From an uncultured Lachnospiraceae bacterium (GTDB taxonomy: Bacteria; Bacillota; Clostridia; Lachnospirales; Lachnospiraceae), in the NCBI GenBank assembly GCA_910583605.1, contig CAJTXN010000004.1, positions 124,001 to 188,000 of the forward strand: 64,000 bases of DNA, given 5' to 3'. Below, one piece after another: positions 24,537 to 33,019 of the stretch (the first letter of the stretch is position 1; the number at the start of each line of letters is the position of its first letter). Under the pieces are notes generated by a model. It worked only from the letters and a program-made list of their open reading frames with translations. It did not search any database and was not told where the DNA came from. The translations under genes and the position numbers were made by a program.

Positions 24537-25831
24537 AAATAGGTTTATGGTTTAGATGTAAATTAGTTATAAAAAATCTTATAAAAAATAAGCTGACTTT
24601 TTTTCTGACGCTTACGGGTATCTGTCTGGCAGAAATAATATTAACAAGCGGCTATATTATTGCAGATTCCTATTATTATTCACAATTTGACAGATACCGT
24701 TATTTTAAAGAAAACGGAATTATGGACATCAAATTAAATGAAAACAGTTTGAAATATAAAGAAGATATAAATAAGACTTTTAAAGGAGAAGGCTATATTT
24801 CCTTCCAAAACTATTACAATACTTCTTTAGCATATCCGGTTACCATAAACAGTGTTAATACAAATATCGTTCTAAACCTATATCAGACAAACCAAAATTT
24901 TAACGGACAAATCATTACTTCCCAGGAACATGTGGTTATGTCTGAATTATTATCCGGAAGAGGCATTACTACAGATGATGTAGACCAGAAGAGCAAAGTC
25001 ATCTTAATTGACTCAGTCATAAACAAAATATTATTTCAGGAAGACGGAATCGGAAAAAATATACGTATCCCCATTTACGGTTCCCATACAGACGAGAATA
25101 ATAACACGGAAATAAGTGTCAGCAGGTATGAGATATTCAAAGTAATCGGTGTATTTAAAAATACGCCGCAGGATTATATTAATTTTAATAAGCAGGTAAA
25201 AGAAGGACAGACTCTTTATTATAATGCCCGCTGTTACATTCCTGAATCGGTTGATTTTCTGGAGGACTCAAAATCAGAGCCGGCACAGATAGAATATGTT
25301 TATTTTGGTGTGCCGGATACCGTGGAAAAATATGACGAAATCAAGAGCATATGTCAATCCGGAGCGGAATTTGACTGTTATACCTATGAGACATTCCATA
25401 ATCAGATGATTCAGGAATTATCCGGCATTAAAAAAACACTTAATTATATAACCCTGTTAATTATGGGAATTGCCGTTATCCTGATTGCACAGACCATGAT
25501 ATTTTCCATCAAAGAAAATATCTCTGATTATGGTATCAAAAAAGCAATTGGTGCGTCCTCCGGTAAAATCAGCATGGAACTGGTATCAGAAATGCTGCTT
25601 TATGCCCTGGCTGCCTTTATTATTTCCATCGTTCTCTCACTTGTTGCTGCCTTAATCACATTAAAATTTATTTCACTGCAAAATCCGGGTATCGGTTACA
25701 GTCTCATATTAAAACAACAAACCATATTGTTATCATTTGTTCTGGCTATTGAGACCTGCCTGATAGCTTCCATACTCCCCATCCTGTATTTAGATAACAA
25801 ATCTGTTGTAGACATAATAAAATTTGAATGA
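24533..25831 (+). CDS. FtsX/MacB-type ABC permease
   Basis: The 432-residue protein follows the MacB plan. A membrane helix at about 20-45 is followed by a large outer domain (about 50-300), then three helices at about 305-330, 355-385 and 405-430, with FSIKENISDYGIKKAIGASSGKI between the second and third, the FtsX-domain mark. It pairs with the ATPase just upstream (4-base overlap). Such systems export peptides or confer immunity to them, or act by pulling on lipoproteins. The first gene's peptide-like leader makes a bacteriocin-type system possible. Confidence 0.88.
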   Translation: MKIGLWFRCKLVIKNLIKNKLTFFLTLTGICLAEIILTSGYIIADSYYYSQFDRYRYFKENGIMDIKLNENSLKYKEDINKTFKGEGYISFQNYYNTSLAYPVTINSVNTNIVLNLYQTNQNFNGQIITSQEHVVMSELLSGRGITTDDVDQKSKVILIDSVINKILFQEDGIGKNIRIPIYGSHTDENNNTEISVSRYEIFKVIGVFKNTPQDYINFNKQVKEGQTLYYNARCYIPESVDFLEDSKSEPAQIEYVYFGVPDTVEKYDEIKSICQSGAEFDCYTYETFHNQMIQELSGIKKTLNYITLLIMGIAVILIAQTMIFSIKENISDYGIKKAIGASSGKISMELVSEMLLYALAAFIISIVLSLVAALITLKFISLQNPGIGYSLILKQQTILLSFVLAIETCLIASILPILYLDNKSVVDIIKFE

Positions 25832-25833
25832 TG

Positions 25834-25930
25834 TTTTAGAACTGCCTCCGCAAACAGAGGGTCAAACTTTGTGCCTTTCCCCTTTTCAATCCCTTCCCGA
25901 ACAATCTTCTGTGCTGGTACATCCCGTCAG
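25834..25930 (-). pseudogene. Remnant of an HD-GYP domain protein
   Basis: Minus-strand translation reads RDVPAQKIVREGIEKGKGT then KFDPLFAEAVLKHH, the usual end of an HD-GYP phosphodiesterase or response regulator (I..G.GTqFDP...). An in-frame stop (TGA) lies just before RDV, and nothing else of the domain is left in front. The remnant lies directly downstream of mscL on the same strand. It shows that a c-di-GMP-type or HD-domain gene once stood here. Confidence 0.55.
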
Positions 25931-25961
25931 CTCCGCCCGGATGTAAGCCAGACGGCTGCTA

Positions 25962-26393
25962 TCATTGTTCCGGTTCATTTTCAGCAGCGTCTAATTCAGA
26001 AGTACAATGCGGACATCTGGTTGCCTGAATATTGATTTCACTGAAGCAGAACGGACACTTCTTTGTGGTTGGTTCTTCTTTTACCTCTTCCTTTTTTGAC
26101 AGATGTGTCAACTTATTGATAACCTTTAAAAACAGAAAGATTACAAGCGCCATTATTAAAAAGTTAATGACTGCGGTAATAAATGCACCGTAACGTATAT
26201 CCACGTTATTGATCTTTACCGCCATATCACTGAAATCCGTATCCGCCACCAGACCGATAAGCGGAGAAATAATATCTGATGTCAATGAAGTAACAATTGC
26301 CTGAAATGCCGCACCGATAATAACACCGATTGCCAGGTCCATCACGTTGCCCTTCAGGGCAAATTCCTTAAATTCCTTTAAAAACTTCTTCAT
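25962..26393 (-). CDS. mscL: Large-conductance mechanosensitive channel with C-terminal zinc ribbon
   Basis: The protein has 143 residues. Residues 1-90 are MscL: FKEFALKGNVMDLAIGVIIGAAFQAIVTSL for TM1 and an extracytoplasmic loop (TDFSDMAVKINNVDIRYG), then TM2 (ITAVINFLIMALVIFLFLKVINKL). The protein then continues with a zinc-ribbon-like CPFC and CPHC pair (KCPFCFSEINIQATRCPHCTSEL) in place of the usual short helical bundle. It opens under membrane tension to release solutes on osmotic downshock. The C-terminal ribbon is an addition seen in some Clostridia and could add a metal- or redox-sensing role. Confidence 0.93.
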   Translation of the reverse strand: MKKFLKEFKEFALKGNVMDLAIGVIIGAAFQAIVTSLTSDIISPLIGLVADTDFSDMAVKINNVDIRYGAFITAVINFLIMALVIFLFLKVINKLTHLSKKEEVKEEPTTKKCPFCFSEINIQATRCPHCTSELDAAENEPEQ

Positions 26394-26670
26394 GTATTTC
26401 CACCTTTCTCTTCTGAAATAATAATTGTATTATATCATATGTAATTTTCTTTTACTATATTGGCATTATAACAATTCTACCACTTTATCACACCGCTTAT
26501 TTACTTTGTATATTTTAACAAAATATGATATAGTATTAATTAGGTAATATATACTAAAAGATAAAATATTGACATTTGAAAAAGCGTATGAAGGAAATGC
26601 ATTTTCAATGCCGATAGGCGGTACAAAAGAGGGCAAATAAATAATAAACGTAAATGAGGAGGTGTTTTTA

Positions 26671-27666
26671 TTGCACAATGTAGTAATTAAAGGAACCGGT
26701 GTATATCTTCCTTCCAACAAGGTTTATAACAATTTTTTTGAAGAACACTTCAATAAAATCGGTTTGCCGGTAACAGGACTTATGAACCACCTTGGCCGAA
26801 GAAAACGATATCTGGCATCAGAAAACGAAACTTCCCTGACGATGGCAATCGAAGCAGCAAAAAATTTGATTTCCAAGCAGAAGATATCGGTCTGCCAGCC
26901 GGATATGATAGTTTTTGTCTCGGATATACCAGAGTACCTTTTCCCAACAAATGCATTAAAAATTGTTAACGCACTTGAGGCTGAAAATGTTTCCGTGGCA
27001 TTTGATTTTAATTCTAACTGTACGGGCATGCTGATGGCAATGGATGTTGTGGCAAATTACATGAAAGGAGTTTCGAGGATTAAACAGGCTTTAATTATTG
27101 GAAGTTTTAACATCAGTTCCATTGCAAAACATGACGATTCTGTTGTGTATCCTAATTTTGCGGATGCAGCGGCTGCCATACTTTTAGAATACGTAGAAGA
27201 AGAGGCCCCCTCCGGTCTGCTGGATACCGAAACATTTGTAGATGCCGGTTATCAGCACTATGTTACATTTCCCAAATGCGGTATTTCCAAAATTGCCGTT
27301 GAAAACGTAACAAAAGAACAAAAGAAACTGGAATGGAATCCTTTCGATATGAAATTCATTTCTGATAAGTGGGTGGAGTTGATTCAGGCTGTATTAGAAA
27401 GAAACTGTCTTTCCGCAGCAGATATTGATTATTTTATCTTTTCACAGCTGTCAGATTATGATAATATGCTGACACTGGAAAAATTAGGGGTAAAAGAAGA
27501 CAATAAATACTTTTTTCTTGGTACGGAATACGGATATACCGGAAATACCTGCCCTATTCTTGTATTAAACAGAATGTGGGATACTGTTGCCGCAAAAGGA
27601 AATTTAATCATTTTCTGTTCTGTCGGCGCCGGATATACTGCAATTGTCCAACTATACCGATTTTAA
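26671..27666 (+). CDS. KASIII-like (FabH-type) acyl-ACP synthase lacking the usual His
   Basis: The protein has 331 residues and starts at TTG 26671, eight bases after AGGAGG; a GTG at 26662 lies inside that site. It has the thiolase fold of FabH: KGTGVYLPSNKVYN at the N-terminus and the active Cys in NSNCTGM (near 117). The Asn loop is TGNTCPILVL (near 291). At the place of the catalytic His (HQAN in FabH) it has FSQLSD (near 257), so the Cys-His-Asn triad is broken. It may therefore transfer acyl groups without decarboxylation, as some KASIII-like proteins do. It sits 24 bases before a chemoreceptor gene. Confidence 0.75.
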   Translation: MHNVVIKGTGVYLPSNKVYNNFFEEHFNKIGLPVTGLMNHLGRRKRYLASENETSLTMAIEAAKNLISKQKISVCQPDMIVFVSDIPEYLFPTNALKIVNALEAENVSVAFDFNSNCTGMLMAMDVVANYMKGVSRIKQALIIGSFNISSIAKHDDSVVYPNFADAAAAILLEYVEEEAPSGLLDTETFVDAGYQHYVTFPKCGISKIAVENVTKEQKKLEWNPFDMKFISDKWVELIQAVLERNCLSAADIDYFIFSQLSDYDNMLTLEKLGVKEDNKYFFLGTEYGYTGNTCPILVLNRMWDTVAAKGNLIIFCSVGAGYTAIVQLYRF

Positions 27667-27690
27667 AAACATTAGAAAGGAAATACATGC

Positions 27691-29232
27691 ATGCAAAAAT
27701 CAATTATAGAAGAATATATGGGCAAAGCCTACATATTTGTTATTTTAGTAATTACAGGTTCCTGTCTGTGCGCCGGTGTAACATTTTCATCACTGAAATT
27801 ACTGGGATTTTATGACACGGTACCCTGGCCCGCATTAGGAATCTTCGTTTTAACATGTGCCATTTACTTTATTATCGGTTTATGGTTTATACGCCATTCC
27901 TTTAAAATCGCAGATGGTGAAAAGGTATTAATCCCTCGTATGTTAGCCAGGGGCAAACTGTTTATCATGATCATTCTCATGATACAGTTTAATTTTATCC
28001 TGTATATGATACCTTCCCGTGATTTCTGGGGATATACCTTTTACTTTTTAATACTGGTTGCTTTTTTCTTTGATTGTAAGATGATATTATTCTCATCTGT
28101 TGGAACCGTGATCTCACTAATCATTTCCTATATTGTCAAAGGAAATATCCTGCTTCCGGCGAAAAATGACGATTTTATTCCCGAACTGGTTGTCCGGGTC
28201 ATCTGTATCACATTGTCTGTGGCCGGAATTTATCTTATCACATTTTTTGCAGAGCATTTTCTGATCAACGCAAAAAAAGAACAATTGGAAGCCAATAACC
28301 AACGGGTACAAAACGTTCTTGAAAAGGTTACTACTCTGGCAGAAAAGCTTGGCGCCGCCAGCAATTCATTATCCGATATTTCACAGAACGAAAGCGCTTC
28401 TACCGAAGAACTGGCCGCTACCAGCGAAACCCTGCTGGAAAACAACAACGTTATGCTGGAAAAAGCCGCTGTGGGCAAAGATAATCTGAATGAACTGGAT
28501 AGCTGCAACAGCGAAATGACTTCTAAAATGGCTGTTGTGGATGATATTTCCAAAAAGCTGCTGGAAGAATCCACCTCCAGTGAAGCACGCTTAAACGAAC
28601 TGATGGAAATCAACGAACAGGTTATGAAGTCTACACAGAATACAAAAGACGTTGCCGAAAAACTGTTAAACGGCATTGGTGAAATCGGAATTACCCTGAA
28701 TGTTATCAACGAAATTTCTTCTTCCACCAATCTGTTGGCATTAAATGCCTCCATTGAAGCCGCCAGAGCCGGAGAAGCCGGACGCGGTTTTGCAGTGGTA
28801 GCACAGGAAGTCGGGAATCTTGCCCAGGGAACCCAGAATTCCTTAGATGATGTACAGAAGGTGGTAAACAAAATTCAGAACAATGTTTCGGAAATGTCTG
28901 TATTCGTAAAAAGCAATACGGAAAAACTGTTACAGCAGAACGAGTCTTTCTTACAGACATTTGAAGGAATCAAAAAGATGATCGTTATATTAAAAGAATC
29001 CCTGACAGCAATTAATGATATTCACAATATACATAAAAAGCAGGGAGAAGTCATTACCCATACCGTTAATATTAATGAAGAGATTTCCGCTGCCATTGAA
29101 GCGGAGAACCAGGAGTTCAGCAATATTGCTGCCATGATCGACAGTAATGCCATGGAAATTACGGAAATGGCAAATCAGGCGGATGTATTAAACAATATGA
29201 TTGAAGAACTGGAAGCGCTGCTTCAGATATAA
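27691..29232 (+). CDS. Membrane methyl-accepting chemotaxis protein with multi-pass N-terminus
   Basis: The 513-residue protein has six membrane helices in the first 200 residues and no large outer sensor domain, unlike classical receptors. The cytoplasmic part has the coiled-coil signalling hairpin, with the tip NEISSSTNLLALNASIEAAR and FAVVAQEVGNLAQ (near 355-385). The membrane part may itself be the sensor. It is 24 bases after the KASIII-like gene and probably in the same operon. No HAMP domain was seen. Confidence 0.88.
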   Translation: MQKSIIEEYMGKAYIFVILVITGSCLCAGVTFSSLKLLGFYDTVPWPALGIFVLTCAIYFIIGLWFIRHSFKIADGEKVLIPRMLARGKLFIMIILMIQFNFILYMIPSRDFWGYTFYFLILVAFFFDCKMILFSSVGTVISLIISYIVKGNILLPAKNDDFIPELVVRVICITLSVAGIYLITFFAEHFLINAKKEQLEANNQRVQNVLEKVTTLAEKLGAASNSLSDISQNESASTEELAATSETLLENNNVMLEKAAVGKDNLNELDSCNSEMTSKMAVVDDISKKLLEESTSSEARLNELMEINEQVMKSTQNTKDVAEKLLNGIGEIGITLNVINEISSSTNLLALNASIEAARAGEAGRGFAVVAQEVGNLAQGTQNSLDDVQKVVNKIQNNVSEMSVFVKSNTEKLLQQNESFLQTFEGIKKMIVILKESLTAINDIHNIHKKQGEVITHTVNINEEISAAIEAENQEFSNIAAMIDSNAMEITEMANQADVLNNMIEELEALLQI

Positions 29233-29243
29233 GAACAATCCGA

Positions 29244-29286
29244 AAAATCCCCGGACAGTTATTGTTATGAACTGTCCGGGGATTTT
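29244..29286. terminator. Bidirectional terminator between the chemoreceptor and fprA
   Basis: A perfect 17-bp stem (arms 29244-29260 and 29270-29286) around a 9-base loop, with T runs on both strands. It ends both convergent genes. Confidence 0.95.
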
Positions 29287-29295
29287 TATGCTTTT

Positions 29296-30459
29296 TTATT
29301 TTACCAGTTCTGCTGCCAGCTGCTTCATGGAATCCACATTGACTTCATTCATGGTAGATTTTACGGAAACCACCGTATCGCATATGGTGATATCCTTCAT
29401 ACCTTCTAATATTGCTCTCATCTGCTTTGCTGCCATCGGCGCCCAGGAACCGTTTTCCATCAGACCAACGGTTCTCTTTTGATAACCTTTGGATTTCAGA
29501 TGATGTAAAAAGTCTTCCATGCAAGGGAACAATCCGGCATCATATGTAGCTGCTGCCAGAACCATTCTGTCATAACGGAAGGCATCTTCAACAGCCTCTG
29601 CCATATCATCTCTGGATAAATCCGTTACGGCTACTTTTTCCGCACCCTGTTCTTCCAGTATCTTTGCCAGTTTTTTTGCTGCTTCCGCCGTATTGCCGTG
29701 AATGGATGCATACGCCACCAGGATTCCCTTATCTTCCGGTTCATAGCTGCTCCATACCTGATATTTTCCGATATAGTATCCAAGATTTTCTTTCAGGAGC
29801 GGACCATGCAGAGGGCAAATGGTGGCAATGTCCAGACCTGCCGCTTTCTTAAGAAGATTTTGAACCTGTGCGCCGTATTTACCTACAATATTAAAATAAT
29901 ATCTTCTTGCCTCGCATGCCCAGTCTTCTTCCGTATCCAGTGTACCGAATTTACCAAATCCGTCTGCCGAAAACAGGATTTTTTCTTTTTTCTCATATTC
30001 CACCATTACTTCCGGCCAGTGAACCATCGGCGCCATAACGAATACCAGAGTATGTTCTCCAAGGCTCAGTTCATCGCCCTCTTTCACCTCTACCTTACGG
30101 TCTGTTACATCAATGTCAAAGAACTGCGGTAACATTCCAAAGGTTTTGGCATTCCCAACGATTTTGGCCTCCGGATATTTTTCCAGGAAAATCTGTATAT
30201 TGGAAGCATGGTCCGGCTCCAGATGGGAAACTACCAAGTAATCCGGTGTCCGGTCTCCCAGTGTTTCCTCCAGATTTGCCAGCCATTCCTGCGTCTTTCT
30301 TTTATCCACCGTATCCATGACTGCAATTTTTTCATCTATAATTATGTATGAATTGTATGACACGCCGTTAGGTACTATATACTGACTTTCAAAAAGGTCT
30401 ATATCGTGGTCATCAACACCAATGTATTTCACTGCTTCGCTTATTATTATGTCTTTCAT
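29296..30459 (-). CDS. fprA: FprA-type flavodiiron protein
   Basis: The 387-residue protein has an N-terminal metallo-beta-lactamase domain with the diiron ligands (HLEPDHASN near 79, and further His in PMVHWP and LHGPLL) and a C-terminal flavodoxin domain (GILVAYASIHGNTAEAAKKLA, from about 252). These enzymes reduce oxygen or nitric oxide to water or N2O using FMN and are typical oxygen-defence proteins of anaerobes. It lies 138 bases after a superoxide reductase gene on the same strand, which makes an oxidative-stress pair. Confidence 0.95.
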   Translation of the reverse strand: MKDIIISEAVKYIGVDDHDIDLFESQYIVPNGVSYNSYIIIDEKIAVMDTVDKRKTQEWLANLEETLGDRTPDYLVVSHLEPDHASNIQIFLEKYPEAKIVGNAKTFGMLPQFFDIDVTDRKVEVKEGDELSLGEHTLVFVMAPMVHWPEVMVEYEKKEKILFSADGFGKFGTLDTEEDWACEARRYYFNIVGKYGAQVQNLLKKAAGLDIATICPLHGPLLKENLGYYIGKYQVWSSYEPEDKGILVAYASIHGNTAEAAKKLAKILEEQGAEKVAVTDLSRDDMAEAVEDAFRYDRMVLAAATYDAGLFPCMEDFLHHLKSKGYQKRTVGLMENGSWAPMAAKQMRAILEGMKDITICDTVVSVKSTMNEVNVDSMKQLAAELVK

Positions 30460-30597
30460 CTCTTATACCCATGCATACCGTAAACCCGGTATTGCCCATT
30501 CCTTTCTCCGTTTCTTCCATATGGCAATAATAAAACCCACGGTCACAGACTTCAGAATCATAGAATCCGTGACCATGAGTCCTGCATCTCCTGTTAA
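30460..30597 (-). other. 138-base spacer between dfx and fprA with two hairpins
   Basis: No credible gene lies here; the minus-strand frame that crosses it is low in conserved motifs and overlaps fprA. A GTCACGGA/TCTGTGAC stem and an ATACCG/CGGTAT stem (about 30474-30491) could attenuate or process the transcript. Confidence 0.35.
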
Positions 30598-30978
30598 CTA
30601 TAAGGCTGTTTTCCAAAGTCCGTGTAAATTACAGTATTCATATACTTCCTGAACTTTTTCGCCTTCCTGTATATAAAATACAGCCTCCGGTTTATCATTT
30701 GGATTCAGTTTTCTCATCTGATATCCTTTATCCGTATAAAGTGCAATCCACTGATTATAATGCTCTTCGGTCATCGGATGTTCTACTTCTCCAATCTTAA
30801 CAGTAACTTTATTTCCGTCTATTTTTACAATCGGAGTATGTTTTTCCAATGCAGCATCCACGGTTCCCGGAACCAGTTCTTTCATCTTTCCGCCGCAGCA
30901 CATAATCGGGACATTTTTATCCTCAACTTTTGTAACAATATTTCCGCATGTTTCGCAAATATAATATTTTTCGCTCAA
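30598..30978 (-). CDS. dfx: Desulfoferrodoxin-type superoxide reductase
   Basis: The 126-residue protein has two parts. Residues 1-36 hold a four-Cys desulforedoxin iron site (CETC and MCCGG). The rest is the superoxide-reductase beta barrel with the centre-II ligands: His in EKHTPIVK and EHPMTEEH, and Cys and His in YCNLHGLW at the end. It turns superoxide to peroxide without making oxygen, suited to anaerobes. It precedes fprA in the same direction, behind a good SigA promoter (31069-31096). Confidence 0.95.
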   Translation of the reverse strand: MSEKYYICETCGNIVTKVEDKNVPIMCCGGKMKELVPGTVDAALEKHTPIVKIDGNKVTVKIGEVEHPMTEEHYNQWIALYTDKGYQMRKLNPNDKPEAVFYIQEGEKVQEVYEYCNLHGLWKTAL

Positions 30979-31068
30979 ACTGTCTAGCCTCCTTTTTTAT
31001 TTTTATCTGTCAATACAATGTAATATTATAAATTATCCTACAAGAAAAGTATTAACCGACTAGAAATA

Positions 31069-31096
31069 ATTATACATTTTTCTTAATATATGTCAA
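31069..31096 (-). promoter_or_regulatory. SigA promoter of dfx
   Basis: Minus strand TTGACA (31091-31096), 16 bases ending TG, TATAAT (31069-31074), about 90 bases before the dfx start. No hairpin operator such as a PerR box is obvious. Confidence 0.75.
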
Positions 31097-31106
31097 TAAT
31101 CAACAC

Positions 31107-32627
31107 TCAATTAATTTGAACCGCTTTTGCCCCTATATTTTCAGCAAAATATTTATCATGCTCCACCAGCAGCATTGTGGGCTGAAACCGTTGTATAAGC
31201 TTTTCTATCTGCATCCGGGAAAATACATCAATAAAATTGTACGGCTCATCCCATATATACAGATGGGCCTGTTCACAAAGACTGGCGGCCAGCATTACTT
31301 TTTTCTTCTGTCCCTCCGAATAGTCAGAAATATTTTTTTCAAACTGCACCCTCTCAAAGTCCAATTGTCTCAGTACCGTCATCAGTAATGACAATTCAAT
31401 TCCTCTGTCTGACGCATATTTCTGCAGCGTTCCGCCAAGCATGGAAGTATCCTGAGAAACATATGAGATTTTCACTCCGCTTCCTGCCGTAACGCTTCCT
31501 TCTGCCGGAGCAGTTTCTCCCAGAATTGCTTTAATAATGCTGGACTTTCCGCACCCGTTTCTGCCCTGCAACAGAATTCGTTCCCCATTATGAATCTCAA
31601 AAGATATCTGTCTGCAGACTACATCCGAATCATATTTTATGGAGAGCTTTTCCACTGAAAGAAGCCTGTCGCTGCGATATTTTAACGGAAACATCTTTAA
31701 ATCCGCATCCTGCTCGATATCCTGAAGCAATTGCCGTTTCTCTTCTATCTCTTCTCTCTGCCGCCGTTCCAGATTTTTTCTTCTCTGCTGCATCCGTCTG
31801 GACTTCTCTCCCAGATATGATCTGGTACCAATAAAACGGTCTTCTTTGACGGGGTTAAATCCGATTTTCCTTTTTTCTACCGTATCGGCCCATTCTTTAG
31901 ACTGTCTGGCTGCTGTTTCCAGTCTTTTTATGTCTTTTCTCAGATCCGCATTGCGTGCAAGCTCAAAACTATCCTGTTTCTCTTTATTCTCCCACCATGC
32001 AGTAAAATTCCCCTTTGTAATGGTAATGCTGTTCCGGTTGATTGCCAGTATATGGTCCACACAGGAATCCAAAAAATCCCTTTCGTGGGAAACCAGTATA
32101 AACCCCTGTTTCCGTTTCAGATAGCGAATTACCGTTTCTCTGGTTTCCATATCCAGATGATTTGTAGGTTCGTCCAACAGCAGAAAATTGTTTTCATTGG
32201 AAAATAAATATGCCAGCATTACCCTGGTTCTTTCGCCAAAGCTTAAAGAACCAAAGGTCCGGTATAAAATATCAGCCTCCATTGACAGATATTCCAGTTC
32301 TCTGATAACTTTCCATAATTCATTATCCGGAAATTCCTGCTCCATAAGTTCTATCACAGGATTCTGCCATTGCCGGACCGGAATATCCACCGGAAAATAT
32401 TGATAACAGGTGTCTCCGGTTATGGTTCCGCTGTATCTGTATTCCGGTCTGCATATATCATCATTCTGCTCCATCAGTAATTGTAAAAAAGTACTCTTTC
32501 CCTTCCCGTTTCTGCCTATCAGCCCCAATTTCCAGTTGGTATCTATCTGAAATGAGACATTTTCAAACACATTGTCATAACTACCTTCATATCCAAAGGT
32601 CAGATTATCAACTTTAATCATCGCCAT
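31107..32627 (-). CDS. ABC-F family ATPase, probably a ribosome protection factor
   Basis: The protein has 506 residues from the ATG at 32627, which has AAGGAG upstream; the longer frame to 32741 starts inside the leader and is ruled out by that site. Two ABC cassettes with no membrane part: Walker A GRNGKGKST (38-46) and GRNGCGKSS (near 345). The signatures are LSFGERTRVMLA and YSEGQKKKVMLA, and the Walker B motifs LLLDEPTNHLD and WDEPYNFID. Between them lies a charged linker (about 215-310) of the type that reaches the peptidyl-transferase centre in Lsa/Vga/VmlR proteins. Resistance to lincosamide, streptogramin A or pleuromutilin drugs is likely. It is controlled by the attenuator upstream. 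Confidence 0.85.
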   Translation of the reverse strand: MAMIKVDNLTFGYEGSYDNVFENVSFQIDTNWKLGLIGRNGKGKSTFLQLLMEQNDDICRPEYRYSGTITGDTCYQYFPVDIPVRQWQNPVIELMEQEFPDNELWKVIRELEYLSMEADILYRTFGSLSFGERTRVMLAYLFSNENNFLLLDEPTNHLDMETRETVIRYLKRKQGFILVSHERDFLDSCVDHILAINRNSITITKGNFTAWWENKEKQDSFELARNADLRKDIKRLETAARQSKEWADTVEKRKIGFNPVKEDRFIGTRSYLGEKSRRMQQRRKNLERRQREEIEEKRQLLQDIEQDADLKMFPLKYRSDRLLSVEKLSIKYDSDVVCRQISFEIHNGERILLQGRNGCGKSSIIKAILGETAPAEGSVTAGSGVKISYVSQDTSMLGGTLQKYASDRGIELSLLMTVLRQLDFERVQFEKNISDYSEGQKKKVMLAASLCEQAHLYIWDEPYNFIDVFSRMQIEKLIQRFQPTMLLVEHDKYFAENIGAKAVQIN

Positions 32628-32660
32628 ATATATCAGCTCCTTACTTATAAATGTCCGTAG

Positions 32661-32700
32661 AAAAACAAAAAATGAGTGCAGGGATATATTCCATGCACTC
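32661..32700 (-). terminator. Attenuator terminator in the ABC-F leader
   Basis: A 7-bp stem (GAGTGCA/TGCACTC, arms 32674-32680 and 32694-32700) continued by GGA/TCC around a 5-base loop, then on the minus strand ATTTTTTGTTTTTC. It lies between the promoter and the ABC-F start, so transcription should stop before the gene unless the hairpin is broken. Confidence 0.85.
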
Positions 32701-32783
32701 TGAAACATTCGAAAGTACGGCAGCATGATAAGCATCTGCATCAGCTTCCGGGATTCCTGATTAACATGAGGGTATTAAATAAT

Positions 32784-32798
32784 GAAATATATTCCTGC
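32784..32798 (-). promoter_or_regulatory. Antiterminator segment of the ABC-F leader
   Basis: The RNA read from 32798 to 32784 can pair over 14 of 15 positions with the 3' half of the terminator (32678-32692), which breaks the terminator stem. The same segment can instead pair with the leader-peptide codons (32885-32898) over 14 positions with one bulge. The three pairings exclude each other, as in drug-responsive attenuation. Confidence 0.75.
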
Positions 32799-32878
32799 AT
32801 TACAGTAAAAGTACATGAAAAGACAGCAGATGGTTGTCAGCTGCCGGACTTTGTGTTTTTACTGTTTATTAAATTAAA

Positions 32879-32902
32879 TTATCTGCAAGAATATATTCTC
32901 AT
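32879..32902 (-). CDS. Leader peptide MRIYSCR upstream of the ABC-F gene
   Basis: Seven codons then TAA, with GGTGGG four bases before the ATG at 32902. It starts about 24 bases after the predicted transcription start. Its codons 2-6 form the first arm of the competing leader structure. A ribosome stalled here by a drug would cover this arm, free the antiterminator and allow read-through to the ABC-F gene. Translation itself is not shown. Confidence 0.65.
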   Translation of the reverse strand: MRIYSCR

Positions 32903-32933
32903 TTTCCCACCACTCTCTGTATTTGATTTTTTT

Positions 32934-32962
32934 ATTATAACAGACTGAAATTTATTTTGCAA
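32934..32962 (-). promoter_or_regulatory. SigA promoter of the ABC-F leader
   Basis: Minus strand TTGCAA (32957-32962), 17 bases, TATAAT (32934-32939). The resulting leader is about 300 bases before the ABC-F start, long enough for the attenuator. Confidence 0.85.
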
Positions 32963-33019
32963 GATATTAAAATAATTCAGTTTTAATACCAAAAATGACA
33001 CTGTCAAATTTATTGAATA

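Noticed and set aside
26520..26660. Possible c-di-GMP riboswitch in the leader of the KASIII gene
   Set aside because: The stretch lacks the paired stems and tetraloop-receptor bases of the GEMM-I and class II motifs, so only a plain leader can be stated.
28230..28871. 213-residue minus-strand Ser-rich frame across the chemoreceptor
   Set aside because: It is antisense to the conserved signalling tip; its Ser/Leu richness is caused by the opposite-strand coding bias.
30413..30616. 67-residue frame between dfx and fprA
   Set aside because: It overlaps the start of fprA, has no family motif, and the spacer contains hairpins rather than a gene with a ribosome site.
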